Shown here: positions 10,635 to 22,971 of the stretch, piece by piece | Numbering within the stretch: the stretch's first letter is position 1 | How the letters are laid out: every line of letters starts with the position of its first letter | NCBI GenBank assembly: GCA_002189035.1 | Contig: NEEC01000012.1 | Coordinates: 2,294,001-2,358,000, forward strand | Source: Utricularia gibba | Taxonomy: Eukaryota; Streptophyta; Magnoliopsida; Lamiales; Lentibulariaceae | Length of the DNA stretch: 64,000 bases | Reading direction: 5' to 3' | The notes under the pieces: generated by a model | The model's input: only the letters and a program-made list of their open reading frames with translations | Database searches by the model: none | Told to the model about the DNA's origin: nothing | Position numbers and translations under genes: made by a program

Positions 10635-13600
10635 TCAACCGGTTGCATCAATATCTGCTGAGGTTGAAGAACTTTGTCGCCTGTAATAGTTACCTACACG
10701 CTTGGTCTGGTTCTGGCCTCTCCTTGCGCCTTGCCGTTGGCTACTGTTTGAGGCATCAACCTGTTCACCGACTGCCTTTACCACTGGCTGGTACTCAGGT
10801 TGCACATTTTGCCTTGGCTTTCCATGAGCAGTGGCGTTCTTCCAGTTATCATATGCAGGAGGCCATTCTCCACGCGAATCATGGATTCGTGAAGAATGAT
10901 TTTTCTGCCTGACATTACCCCTGCTTCTAGAATGAAAGTTTTTCTCGTGTTGATGAGAAACTTCGCCAGACTTGGGCGCTGATTCTTGACTCTCTATTGG
11001 TGAATGTACGTCAAAGCTTTCTGAAAGATGACTTTTTTCCTCGAACTCTCGTGATTGGCTTGAATTTGACTCAGCTGTATTTTTTTCGACACTGACATGT
11101 CCCTGGAGTGATTGAACAGTCCTGTTATTCTCATTAAAATGTCGAAGGTCCTCTTGGATCTTGTGTTGCTGAAGGTGGGCCTTCCTTGGGTGCTTACCAA
11201 CCTCTGTAGTAGAGTCAGTCCGCAAACCTTGGTTTCTATTTTGTTCGCTAGTAGGATTTGCTTGACTTTTGGGCTGCCAATGATATGATATCCTTTCCCC
11301 AAGGCTTCTGTTTTCTCTTGAAAAGTTACCTATCTCCGTTTGGTTCCCTTCATGAGCTGAAGACTGCAGGAAATTCCCCTCCGCTTCATTCCCTGAAGCA
11401 AACTCAGAACCATAATGACTGCCAGTGCTTCTAGAGCCCCTATTAAATTGTCTCTTTCCCCATTAGCTGGTCCTTGAGCTTTCTCTTGCAGGTTTCTTTT
11501 TGTTACAGGAGCAGGATTGCTGAGCAAGCCATTGTCATCACTAATCACATCATCCCCGGAAGACTTGATTTCATGGCCTGATGTCTGAAAATTATTTTTC
11601 ACAGACTGAGGACGTTCCTTGAACTGTTGAACGCCTTTCTCAGGATGGGATTCTGGGATCTTAGTTTCAGATGAATCCACCCTCTCTCTCCAGGTACCAG
11701 TATCCTTTTTTAGCTTGCCAGGCCTAACATCTCCTTCATTAGTATTTGAACCAGATCCAACATGCAAGCTAGCAGACCTGACCGGCAGCATGCTTCCAAA
11801 ATTAGCCACGCCAGACTGTTCCTTCTGGGAGCCCTCGACAGATCTAGATGAGCTGACAGTGGAAAGCTGCTGGTTCACGCTCTGCTGAGCCAGCTCCAAC
11901 GCAACTGCTTTAGGTACATATCTTTCCATCTCAGCTCTCTTACCTTTTGGAGCATTCTGAGTCGTGCTACCATCCATCGTAGAATTTTCTGCAACCTCCC
12001 CAGATTTTTTCTCAGATTCAACAGTAGCTTCAGCCTTGCTTTCACTCTTCACTGGCGCCCAGATAACATTATCATTGCTATGAAGCTTGTCTACAAATCT
12101 GTTTCCTTGTTGACTTCTTTGGAGTTTGCGAGATTGAGGTTTCAAGTGAATGGGAACCTTCCGATCAGATTCTTCACTGGGTTCAGACGAGATATTTTTC
12201 TGTGCATTACCGTGTTTATCTGGCTCATCAGTGCTTAATACGTGGCTCCCAGAAGAATTCTTCAACTCTGCACTCTCAATTGATACCTCGCTAGAACCCG
12301 TAGTAGGCATTGCCTCTGCAATAGCAGAAGTCAAAAGAGCCTCGTTTGTCCTATGAGTATACTTCGTGTTTCTGTTATTTCTCCTTCTTTGATGAGCAGA
12401 TGAAACAGTAACAGCATTGGACGTCTTTGCAGTATCTGCTGGGGTAGGTTTAGCTTCACTTCCAAGGGTCTCATGTGACAAAACGTCAGAAGCTGTATCT
12501 CTACCATCACTTTCAGCATCATTAACAACCGTTCCAGATTCTGCTGTCGTGTTCCTCAGAAATGGATTGCTGTCTATCTTATGAATAGTGATCCCCAAAT
12601 CACTGGATTCAGATGCTTCGTGTTTGAGATGACCATCACCTACAAGCACTTTCACAGGTGAGAAAATAAATATCGACAATTGGCTTTTGCATTCAAGGGA
12701 AATTAACTAATCTGTCACCTGGATTTTCAATGCAGAATGGATTATCACCCGCGTCATCTCGTATTAAAATATTATCCTTTAAAAGCTCCAGGAATATGGT
12801 ATCGACTATGGCTGATCCACCACGCTCTTGTGCCTCTCCTGAGGTCTGATTGTCACACATGGTCTCAGCCTTTTGACCTGCAGAATCACAAGAAAGGGTT
12901 CGCCGGTTCAGTTCTTCCAATTTAGCTAACGCCTTGGCCTTCTGTTCTCGCATCCTTTCTTCCTCTTCCTTCTGCAGTTGCACTGCTCGTTGCTTTGCTA
13001 GCTCTCTCTTTTTTGTACGCTGACAGAGTTTCTTTTGTATAAGACAAAGGCAAACCCAAAAGAATAGCTCAATATACCCAATGCAGAATGAATGGTTCAA
13101 GAACCTGCTCCTGGACATCACTTGAAATGTATGGTTCAACCAATTCTCGTTCATTTCCTTGCTGATTAATCACTGAGCTCCGCCCATCCTCGCCAGAAGC
13201 ATTGAGGATGTGTGTATTGACACAGGGCCCCGAGCCTACTTTCCTAGCTGAACCAGAAGCCCAGGACTCGGAACTCAAAGGTCTCCTCTGCTGATTATCA
13301 TCGACAGAATGCTCACCAGCTTGCCTAGTCTTGTAATGTTTTCTGTAAAAAAAAAAAAAAAAAAAAAAAAATGTACATTGTCGCAATACAGTCTACAAAA
13401 AAGGGAATGGAAACTATTGTGTGGACTAGATGTCACTTAAACTAACCTAGACAATACAGGATTCGGCTGAGTCTTGTGATCTTTTGGCCCCTTCACTCCT
13501 TCAGCAACCGTGGAAACATCTTTGGAGACACAACTTGTTCCAGAAAAATGAGGCCTACTTCTTTCATCTTTGTGACAATGAGCATTATAGGGGTCGCTTT

Positions 13601-16325
13601 CTCCATCAGACTGGTAGACCTTTGCATTCGAATGGTCAATCTTTTCACTTTGAGAAACACTCTTATCACTCATCGATGGCATCTGACGCATTCCTTGGGA
13701 AACAGACAGAAATCCTCCAGATTCACTTGCGGACTTATTATCTGCAACTGTTTTCAAATGAAGCACACCTCTATGCAATTAATTCATTTCACCTTCAGTA
13801 GAATGGACTATATATTGATGATTAAATAAAACGTTACCATGTGCTGTTTCCATTTTGGAAAATGTCACTTCGTCTGTCTCCTCTTCAGCGCCCCAGTCGT
13901 TCTTCCTGGAATGTATAGCAGGAAGTTTTCTCCCAGAATTTGAGACTCCATCTCTCTGCTTATGGTTCCCTTCAGGGGGTCCTTTTGGTGCTTGATTATG
14001 CACTGGGTAGGCAGCCTCCGCCTGTTCTGATGAGGCTTTAGTAGGGGGAACACGAGCAGCGAGTCTGCCATGAGAAACACCAGTATCAACACCAGGGCCT
14101 CTAAAACCGTTATAAACAGGGTGACCGGCTGCAATGCCTATGAATGGTGGAACATCCCGCTCATTGTAACCTATTGGCGGTCTATAGTAGCCTTCAAAAA
14201 CCATAGGACCAGGGGTTCCTGGAAAGAATCCTGGCCTGAAAGGCATATTTGGAGAAGTAAAAGAATCTGGAATTTGTGGTCTGAATACATCACCACCATT
14301 CGGATGGGGTCCTCTAAGACCAGCCCCAGGTGGAGGAAGCGTTCGCGAACTTGCTAATGGTGGAGGGGGCATCTGATGATGATAATAAGAAAATGCATCT
14401 ACAGGAAAACCTCCCGGAGTATTGGGAATCCCAACAGCTGGACCACGTGGGTGGCCTCCATACCAAATGCCTGCAGGGCCATTCATAGGAGGTCCACGCC
14501 ATGTTTCAAATGGCTGAAGTGGCACATTGGCGTTGAAATACTGAAAGGGTTCTCCATGCCTTTGCCCTGCAGTAATATGTTTCTCGTCCTCAAATTTTGG
14601 GCAGCCATCAGCATTCCAAAGACTCACAGATTTCAAATCTGCACTTAAAAGTGAAAGACGCTAAATTTACTCAAGACGAATCTGCAAACATTCAAAAATT
14701 ACGAATAACGAAAATGAATGCTGACCAGCATCATCTTCATCAATTCGAGTTATTCTTCCAGATGCTGATCTGGGACGGCTGTTACCTAATGGAAAAATGT
14801 TGAGCCAATTAACCATGGGCTTCACTTGCAAATAGGAAAACGATGAAGGCAATAAATTAGCAAGAGTATCTAAATTTTAGACAAGCACTTTCATGATCTC
14901 AATACGTAGTGATATCTAAAATGCAGAAAAAATGACCGATAGATGCTCATACTGCTGAAGTAAAATCCAGGAAAAAAACTTTTAGATGCTCAGACTGCTG
15001 AAGAACAGAAGATGAGAAAGGAATGAGAGAGAAACTCAAAAATTGAGAGCCACAACATGCCTTCACATTCATTATTCTTTGTTAAATTGTCCCTCTCAGA
15101 ACCAAGATTGGGAAAATCTCCAGAGTTCAGAGAGAAGACGTCTTCCTTCGCGGATTTCACATCCTGTAAAATTAGAATGTTTAATTTTGTGAAACAAAAA
15201 GCCTAAATTAATGAGTACCTCCTACTAGAAGCAAAAAAAAAAAAAAAAAAAAAGCTTTCCAAAATAGCTGCATTAATGACAGGAAAGCCAATTTAACAAT
15301 AAAATAAAAAAGACATACTTCAACTAAAGAGATTAAGCTCATCCATACGATACCATTTTTTCAGCTGCCATACTGCAGCCCCAGGCCATGGGGTGTTTGG
15401 AGACTGGCTCAGCAAACCTTGAAAGATGAGAGCTGGTGGGCCTGTTTTCAGCACTCCTAGGATGCATAGCCATCGATGCTGTATGGTTTGGTGACAATGT
15501 CCCAGAAGATGATGAAGGTCTAGAAGTAGAAACTAAAGTAACATTGGCGACACTTTCATGTGGTTTATCACTTCCAGCGGTGGATGGTCGAGTAGCACTT
15601 CCACCTGACAATGGCCGCCCATTGGGGTGACCAGGTGAACCAGGACCACCATCAACATTTGATGATGCCACAGAGACCCACGGACTGGAACCTGTGGAAG
15701 AGGGGCGGCTTCCCCAGCTAAGAGTTCCCCTATTCCAGAAATAACCCTAATTAACTGAAGTGTGCATAACATATCTTTGCAATGGGATGTCATTGACGAC
15801 AAGAGCTACATCAGGAGCCATCCCAAGAGCTAGAAGCCCAATTTCAAAATTCTATGCACTCACTTGGGAACAATTTCGACATTTGGATCCGATCCGTGAT
15901 TCTCATGCCTTCAAACACATCAATAGGGTTGTCAAAGAAAGCAAACAATATGACAGACTAAATAAACAGTTAACTAAATTTCAAAATATACTAACCGCTG
16001 GCTTGGAAGATTCAAGGGCTTTGGAACAGCAACTTTTCCCAGCACAGTCATACTCCCCCTTCTCGCGGATGCCCATCTGAGAAAAAATATTATCAACAAT
16101 TAACAGTGGGGGAAAACAATTACAAGCTAATAAAACAAAATAACTAGAAATACTCGTATGAAAAAAAAAGTCAACATGGATTTTCTACCTGGCTAGAAAA
16201 TCCAGGTAGAATGCTTTTTAAGGTGTTTTACAGAATTAGAGAACGCCTGAAGAATTAGCAATAAGGTTCACCAAAATTATCATATTTACCAACCTTTTGT
16301 CTCCCGACAGCATATTTGAACTCAT
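10635..16325 (-). CDS. MOS1: MODIFIER OF SNC1 1 (MOS1)-like protein with BAT2/PRRC2-type N-terminus; one-base frameshift
   Basis: In Arabidopsis MOS1 regulates expression of the immune receptor gene SNC1. Eleven coding exons: 16325-16294, 16076-15996, 15908-15864, 15729-15354, 15163-15057, 14778-14726, 14638-13838, 13747-13447, 13342-13105, 13019-12719, 12648-10635. The N-terminus reads MSSNMLSGDKRWASARRG, then the conserved MTVLGKVAVPKP and VEIVPKGTLSWGS. A Pro/Gly-rich middle follows, then a charged coiled segment (ELAKQRA... to KALAKLEELNRR), the MERYVPKAVALEL motif, and a Ser/Gln/Arg-rich disordered tail. Phases agree at every junction. The last exon changes frame at the GGGG run 11458-11461: the upstream frame would end prematurely at about 11330, while the conserved tail (GKRQFNRG onward) is one base out. 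Adding one base gives 1449 residues, close to the Arabidopsis length of about 1400. It is either a genuine lesion or a missing G. Confidence 0.9.
13347..13371. repeat. 25-base poly(A) tract, the polypyrimidine tract of MOS1 intron 8
   Basis: Read on the minus strand this is 25 consecutive T residues ending four bases before the exon 9 boundary, immediately followed by ACAG. It works as an extreme polypyrimidine tract and will be prone to length variation. Confidence 0.9.
15233..15254. repeat. 22-base poly(A) tract in a MOS1 intron
   Basis: A homopolymer lies in the intron between 15354 and 15163. No other function is visible. Confidence 0.85.
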
Positions 16326-17515
16326 TCTTTAGTCCCACTGGACAGGTCATCAAACTACCTTGATATGCCCTGAAGAAAAGGGAGAATGTATTACGAGAAG
16401 CTAAACGCTAATAAATGGTGATCTCCACATTCCCCAGTTCTACAAGGGTTGACATGAACACAAAAGCAAAACTGAACCATCAATTCAAGCTTCCGTAGGA
16501 CAAACAACTAGCTGAATCAGATTAAACATCATAAAAATAGGCATTTTCAAAAACAGCTCGCCGCCAGTTTTCTCATGGAGCTCGTTCCAAAATTTCAGCA
16601 AGCGTGAATAAATATTAACTAAAGACCTCCTCCTCAGCATACTAACCGCCGCAGCAACATCCCACCATTATGCAGTGCAATCGTGAAAAAAATATAAACA
16701 ATGAAACCCTAAACGCAATTAGAATCCACACCGCATCAACGTACGCATCGAACATATATACAGATTCATGGATAGAAAAACAGACTACCAGAGTAAAGAA
16801 TGGCTCGCGTCGATCAGTCGGGTATTAAGATCAGCAGAGGCGGTAATGTTAAATTGAGAAAAGCGAGAGCAGTCCTGGTAGAACAATAATAAAACTGAAT
16901 CAGACGGAAAAATCGAAAAGCAGATGACGTTGCAGGGTGCCTTCCGGTCGGCAGGCGCACGGCCGAGCTGTATCGCGGTTGAAGAACGAAGATCGGAGAA
17001 GAGAGGTAGGCTGGGCAAAATGAAATGAACCAACAAAAGACGAAACTCGAAACAAGCGTCCGTGGTTGAGTTGAGGTTTAGGACATGCTTGTTTTTAGAG
17101 GAAGTTTAATAATATATTTCAATTAATTATATATTTAAATTATATTATAATTAATATAAGCGATGAGAATAATAAATAAAAAATGTATTTATTTAGTAAA
17201 ATTTGCTGAGGAGTTTTCACATGTGTTTTAGAAAATACATTTACTAAACATAAGTTGTTCATAAAATACACAAATTTAAATACTTAAATATTTCATTATT
17301 GTTGAGATAAATGATAAATATTTTGAAAGAATAATTGGAAATTTGATGAGAGAACTATTGGGCCATTGGCGAAAGCCTGATCACAAGCCCATTAAGTTAA
17401 TCGTCCACAACCTCGGCCCACCATATGATGATGCGCTCTCTTTTTCCCGCTAGTTTTTCATCCCTTCCGCGATTCCCTTCAGCTACGGTACCTTTGTTCA
17501 CTGATTCCTCCATTG
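16326..17515. promoter_or_regulatory. Divergent promoter region between MOS1 and dCMP deaminase
   Basis: MOS1 (minus) and dCMP deaminase (plus) are transcribed away from each other. Bases 16326 to about 17040 look like the MOS1 leader, probably with a 5' intron. Bases 17100-17340 are AT-rich. Near the deaminase start are TGGGCC at 17359-17364 and GGCCCA at 17415-17420. These match the plant site II element common upstream of replication and ribosome genes. Promoter function is inferred. Confidence 0.5.
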
Positions 17516-19296
17516 ATGAATTCTCGAGATGCAGCTTTGTTTTCCGTCTCAGCGGCGTTGGGTGCGGTGCTCTCAGCTGCCGCCATTCGTATACTGCGCA
17601 ATTCTGAACACGGAGGTGATCGAAGCACCGCTGAGCACAAGAAATCTTGTCTGGACCCGTACGATCCCGGGAAACGGAAAGGGTAACTTCATTTCAAAAA
17701 ATGCGGCGTTATTTATTCAGTTCTTTTGAGATATGTAGGGAGGGAATTGCTCGCAGATTTTTTGACTCCTCCATCTGTTGATGGTGAAGTAATATTGATG
17801 TACTTCGGTCGCGAAGTTTGTCTCTGCGAAAATGATAGGAAAAGGTAATGGGTGGCTATTCGTGTGTTGTTTTGCAGTTATCTCTGCTGGGATGACTATT
17901 TTATGGCAATCGCATTTCTGTCAGCTGAAAGGTCAAAAGATCCAAATAGACAGGTTTGATTTCTTCTACTATGAATTTATATTCTAAACATTTCGAGTTT
18001 TGAAGATTTAGGTAGCTGTTCTGGCAACAGAATTTCACTTTTTAACATAATAGGTGGGTGCTTGCTTGGTTAGCAACAAAGGAATAATACTCGGTGAGAT
18101 AAGAGATGAATTAATTTTTAGACATAATAACGAAAATTTAGTGGAGGCAAATGTTGTATTTTCTTACATTTGGTTGTGTGAAGGTATTGGCTACAATGGA
18201 TTCCCACGTGGCTGCTCGGATGACAAGTTGCCCTGGTCTAAAGTGAGAGTTCTCTCCATCCTCTAATAGAACGAGTCTGATTTTTCGCTTACGTTACTAA
18301 ACTCTTTCCTGATTCACCAGAAATCAAAGAATGGCGATCCTCTTGAAACAAAGTATCCGTAAGTTGCCATCAATGTATCAATTCTTGAGTTTCAGTTTTT
18401 GCTCCTTGTGTTGTCCCATCATGTTATCTGTGCATTTTCTTTTCTTCTGTCATTGTTTATCTTTTTTCTTTTTGTAGTTATGTGTGCCATGCTGAAGTTA
18501 ATGCTATCCTAAACACAAATCATGCATCTGCTGATGGCCAAGTTAGCCCTGGCGTTTTAGTTTTGCCCTCTTTGTAAATTCACGTCCAACTATTTTCTGA
18601 TGATGTCATAAACTGATGTTTCAGAGGCTTTATGTTACAATGTTTCCATGCAATGAATGCGCAAAGGTGATCATTCAGGTAAATAGCTTCTTAATCGAGC
18701 CATTAGTCATCACTGCAATTTTTTTCAGTTTATGGTATATATTCTTATGTTATTGACCATCAAGCGGCGGTGGTGCTTGTACTTGATCCTCGAAGTTGAA
18801 AGAATCAGAACGAGTGAAGTTTCTAAAATTCTGTTCTTAACTTGTGGATTGCCCTAGAGAAAGGCAGCTTGCTGTAATTGCTTTTGGTGGATATCTTTTT
18901 AGAATAAGTAGGGAATGTTTCACCGAGCTTGTGACATATTAATGCTCTTCGAATGATTTGTAGATGATATTTTCGCTTGACTAGATTTCTCCTATATGAT
19001 GGGTAGTCAGGAGTTTCAGAGGTTGTTTACTCTGTGGAAAAGAGATTGAAGAGTACATCAAATGCAACATATGTTGCTTCCTACAAGCTTCTATCAATGG
19101 CTGGTGTTAAAGTAAGTAATCCTATCATGACTTGCGTCAACAAATTCAAAAGCCGATAGGTGTGTTGCCTCTTTTCCTTTTAAAATTGGAACATCTCTGA
19201 CTTGGGATATGTCGTTTTCTGAATTTTCATATTAAAAAGGTCAGGAAACATCATCCACAAACAGATCAGCTTACCATTGATTTCAAGGAATTGTAG
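17516..19296 (+). CDS. Deoxycytidylate (dCMP) deaminase
   Basis: It converts dCMP to dUMP, feeding thymidylate synthesis. Nine exons: 17516-17682, 17878-17953, 18054-18093, 18184-18242, 18321-18358, 18478-18541, 18625-18678, 19007-19111, 19240-19296. All are in phase and give 219 residues. The zinc-dependent cytidine deaminase signature is complete: H131-A-E133 (zinc ligand and proton shuttle) and P156-C157-x-x-C160 (zinc ligands). Conserved blocks such as [27 protein letters not shown] and [12 protein letters not shown] match plant dCMP deaminase. The ATG at 17516 gives [20 protein letters not shown], an N-terminal hydrophobic segment also present in the Arabidopsis protein At3g48540 as I recall it, suggesting membrane association or organelle targeting. 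Exons are too short to show as long open frames. Confidence 0.93.
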
Positions 19297-20002
19297 GAGC
19301 CCATCTCCTCAACTCAGCACCCAGACATTTGCACATGGAATTTTTTATCTTTTGCCTCAACCATCTCATGTGGTGAGCAGTGCAGGAGCGTCTCTTCCTT
19401 GATATATTTATATTGATCGTGAGTTTGGGATTTAGTCTTCCTTCTCTTTAAAGATGTCGTAGAATGTTCTAACTTTCCTTGTCATAGGAAATGATATTAG
19501 TTCGCTTAAGAAAACATTTTTGTTCCTTCCGCATTTTTGGCATTTTCAGTACAAGTAGATAAGAATTTGACAGTCTAATTCTTGCTGAAATACATCGTGC
19601 AGATTAGGATAGAAATACAATATGCCCATAGGTTTCGTAAAACCTTGAGCCTGTTTTTCAGAACATTTGTTTGAAACTATCACCCAAAACCTTTGCTGGA
19701 AGCCACCAATTCAATTATCGGTATGTGGCCTAGCTTTTTCCTTTTGGACTTTAGCGTATTCATTCAGACCTATAATATTGTAGTTTTAAGCTCGAGAAAC
19801 CTTAAGAACAGCGAGTTCAGTTCTGAACTCAACTAAGAATGGAACCTTTTGTCAACCAAATGCACATTAGCGACGCAACTTGCTATTTCTCGATGGAGAA
19901 ACCGAGAGCACAAAACGAGATAAGTGTATGCTCTTTCCCTATGTACTTGGTAACCATTACATGCACAAACATTTTTCCAAATCTGTGTTCGCATTCGTGA
20001 GA
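19297..20002. other. 3' flanks of two converging genes
   Basis: 3' UTRs and spacer of the dCMP deaminase (plus) and AFC2 (minus). No additional gene is seen. Confidence 0.6.
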
Positions 20003-22681
20003 TCAGTGTCTCCGTAAATGATCCCTCATGAAGAAAGGGTGTCTCAGTGCCTCCGAAGCCGAAAGCCTCTCGTTGGGATCGAACATGAGGAGCCCCTTGA
20101 GGAGATGTATGAGGTCTCCGGCTGAGTGATCCACGTGCTCCATGATCAGATTCTGAAGCCTTGGCAGCTTCATTACTGCTTTTATGCTGTCCGTGGAAGT
20201 TGCTCCGTCTGGCCAGTTCAGCTTCCCCCTGCGGATGTATTTCTCGGAGTGCCGGCTGAAAATGATTAATGCTCACAACCATCAGCAGTGCTGAATAGAG
20301 AATGATCAACAGCAAATAATAGGTGCTATGCTACTGCTGCCGCTTACTCTGCTTTTTTAAGCATATGCGGCGAGAAGGTTCCAAGGACTCGTTCCATCAT
20401 GGCAAGATGCTCCAAGTTTTCATGCGTCTGGAACAATGCCTCGCCCTGAATCAGTTGTGAACCAATTTAGAATTGGAAAATTAAAATAAGTTTCCGATAC
20501 ATCCCATTTAGATAGCATACCGAGCACAGCTCCACCAGAATACATCCAGCACTCCATATGTCACATGGATAGCTCCATCCAAGCCCTGTTTAACACAGGG
20601 AGGATCACACATCGCAGTTGACATGAGGCTACAAGGAGGAACAATAGAAGCAAAAGCTCAAATTACCTAGAATTACTTCAGGAGCTCGGTAGTGTCGAGT
20701 TGAAACAATATATGTCTGATCCTGCCTATCATACGCTGTGCTTCCGAAATCAATTACTTTGATTGCACTTGATTTTGGAATTCTCTTGTATGCACTGTCC
20801 TTTGGTGACCGTGATGAGATCTGAAGCAGTATACAGAAGATTGTGTCATAATGCAATATTTCAACATCATATCAGGTGAACTGAATATTAAACCAAATGC
20901 AGATTACCTTGAAGTCCGGCACTTTCAGGTACTCAGATGATACTAGAAGAATATTTTCGGGCTTCAAATCCGTATGTATGAGACGCAACTCATGCATGAC
21001 TGAGTTTGCAAGAGACAATGGGAAAAAAATATAAGATAGCAGGACTTTAAGCCATTCTGAAAGCTGAGAAGCAATAATCTTCAAGGCATTGCAGGGATCA
21101 TATTAATCACCAAAGACCTACTGGTTGAGGATCTGAATAAGAACATTATACTAGATGGAAGAAACTATTTACACACATGCTACACATTCCAACAGTTGTC
21201 TTCCAATCTCACGGACAAGATCAATGGGAAATGGGCGATAATTGTTTTTGCGTAGGAAATCGTATAAACTTGGCCCAAGCTTCTCAAAGACCTGCCGAAA
21301 CCATTTAAGCCCATTGACAACTTTAATCCCTGTTACGTTGGTTAGGTGGGTAAATGAATCCACCAAATCAACTATATACTTACAATACAGATATGGTTAC
21401 GATAGTCAAACCAGTTCCGTATTTGAACACAACTGCAAGGAATAAAGTTGTTTAACAACAGGAATTCCCGAGAAGACTACAGCATGGTTGCATCTACCAA
21501 GTGTCAAATAAGAGACTTACTGATTGCCAGTTCTATCATGTTTACCAAGCTGGTGGAGCACCTCTACCTCAATCATTGCTGCCTCACGATACTTCTTAAT
21601 ACCACGAACAATCTTAATTGCTACCATTTCCTTTCTTTCCCTGTCCCAGCACTCAAGGACTTGACCAAAGGTGCCTGAGTCGAAGCTACGTTTATAAAAA
21701 TCCACAAATTCCAGTCAATAAATGACAGAGGTCAACCTCACTAGCATACCTTCACCCATCTTTCCATGAATTTTATCTGCAAAAATAAGAGCACGGATAT
21801 AAATATCAGGATCACTCAATATAGAATTTCCAAAAAGTATTTTACTAGCACCTATGAAATGCAATTTTCAAATCACACATAAAGGTGATCCAACTAAAAA
21901 ACGCAATGATCAAGTATTCTACACAATTCCAAAAATGATGTGATCAACTAAAGCAACAGGGTTCTGATGATGGTGAAAGTAGTTACAGCGAGGGGTTAAA
22001 TTTTCTCCAATCTCAAATTTATAATGGCCATCTTTATCATCTTCTCGCCAAGGGGGGGAACCATTTCGAGCAACGCCCCTACCAAGCATAAAACTTGGAT
22101 GTTCTGAATGTGTACTTGTTGTTTCATATCTTGCCATATTCCCAATCTCTTGTCCAGAAAACAATGCTATCTGAGCCTACACACAGGCTCAATATAAAAA
22201 AATCATCAATTTGTTTACCTCTGGGGGTTTGTACCACTGCACGATATCAAAAACAATAGCAAAAAAGAATACCAGTAATCCTAGAAGAACTGTAATTTCA
22301 CGTAGAAAGAACAAAAAAAGAGATTCAACGAACCAAGTGTAGGGAAAAAAGAAGGAAAGTCAGATCAACGAGCTTAAATGGACGATCGAGAAAAAACCAC
22401 AAGAATCACCACCTCTGTGGCCTAACGTCATGATCCCTTTTTTATTCTTTTTTTAAGAGACAGACGTAAAGATTACCAGGTTAATCATACCTGATCCACC
22501 CCAAACCCCTAAAATCCATCAGATCTACAGAAAAAACTGCAAAAAGAAACAAAAAAACTGCAAAATTCAGCTATCGGATAAAATTTACCTGAGGAGGTTG
22601 AGGAAGCACATCCCATCCCAAACGCACTCTCTTCTTCGGACGCCGATCCATGGAAAGCTCCGTGACCTTTTCCATTTCCAT
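20003..22681 (-). CDS. AFC2: LAMMER (CLK-family) dual-specificity kinase, AFC2-like
   Basis: It phosphorylates SR splicing factors and so couples signalling to alternative splicing, mainly in the nucleus. Eleven exons: 22681-22589, 22176-21987, 21776-21750, 21674-21521, 21432-21384, 21291-21177, 20999-20908, 20820-20667, 20585-20521, 20445-20348, 20255-20003. One exon is only 27 bases. All phases match, giving 429 residues. The Gly-rich loop is at about 100-109, catalytic HTDLKPEN begins at 218, the DFG is in [10 protein letters not shown], and the family-defining EHLAMMER motif is at 325-332. The N-terminus, [18 protein letters not shown], carries a basic cluster likely to be a nuclear signal. 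It resembles Arabidopsis AFC2 more than AFC1/AFC3 from memory. The acceptor of exon 2 is placed at 22176 because it restores a conserved Ala-Gln; an in-frame alternative lies six bases downstream. Confidence 0.95.
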
Positions 22682-22971
22682 CTCCAAATCGGGAAGACCA
22701 CTTCACAACAGCCTCAATTTCTAGAGCGATAATTCTAGGGTTTCAAGAGAGAGAACCGCACAAGCGAATAATGCCTGCTGGATTGAGGCCTTTTGGGGCA
22801 ACTTTATATTGGCCTAAAATTCCTAAGCTACTCGGTTGAAGAGAATCGGACCGTCCACGCGGTTCACTTACAGCCCTTGTTTTTTCTATTTCTTTTTATT
22901 CTTTTTAAATTTTGATTTTAATTGACTCCATTTCTTGATTACTAATAACTGCAAGCTTTCCTTCAACAGAA
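22682..22971. promoter_or_regulatory. 290-bp bidirectional promoter between AFC2 and MPS1
   Basis: Only 290 bp separate the two divergent start codons, and this must hold both leaders and both promoters. A telo-box (AAACCCTAG on the minus strand, 22735-22743) lies about 54 bases upstream of the AFC2 ATG. I see no clear TATA box for MPS1. Shared regulation is inferred. Confidence 0.7.
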
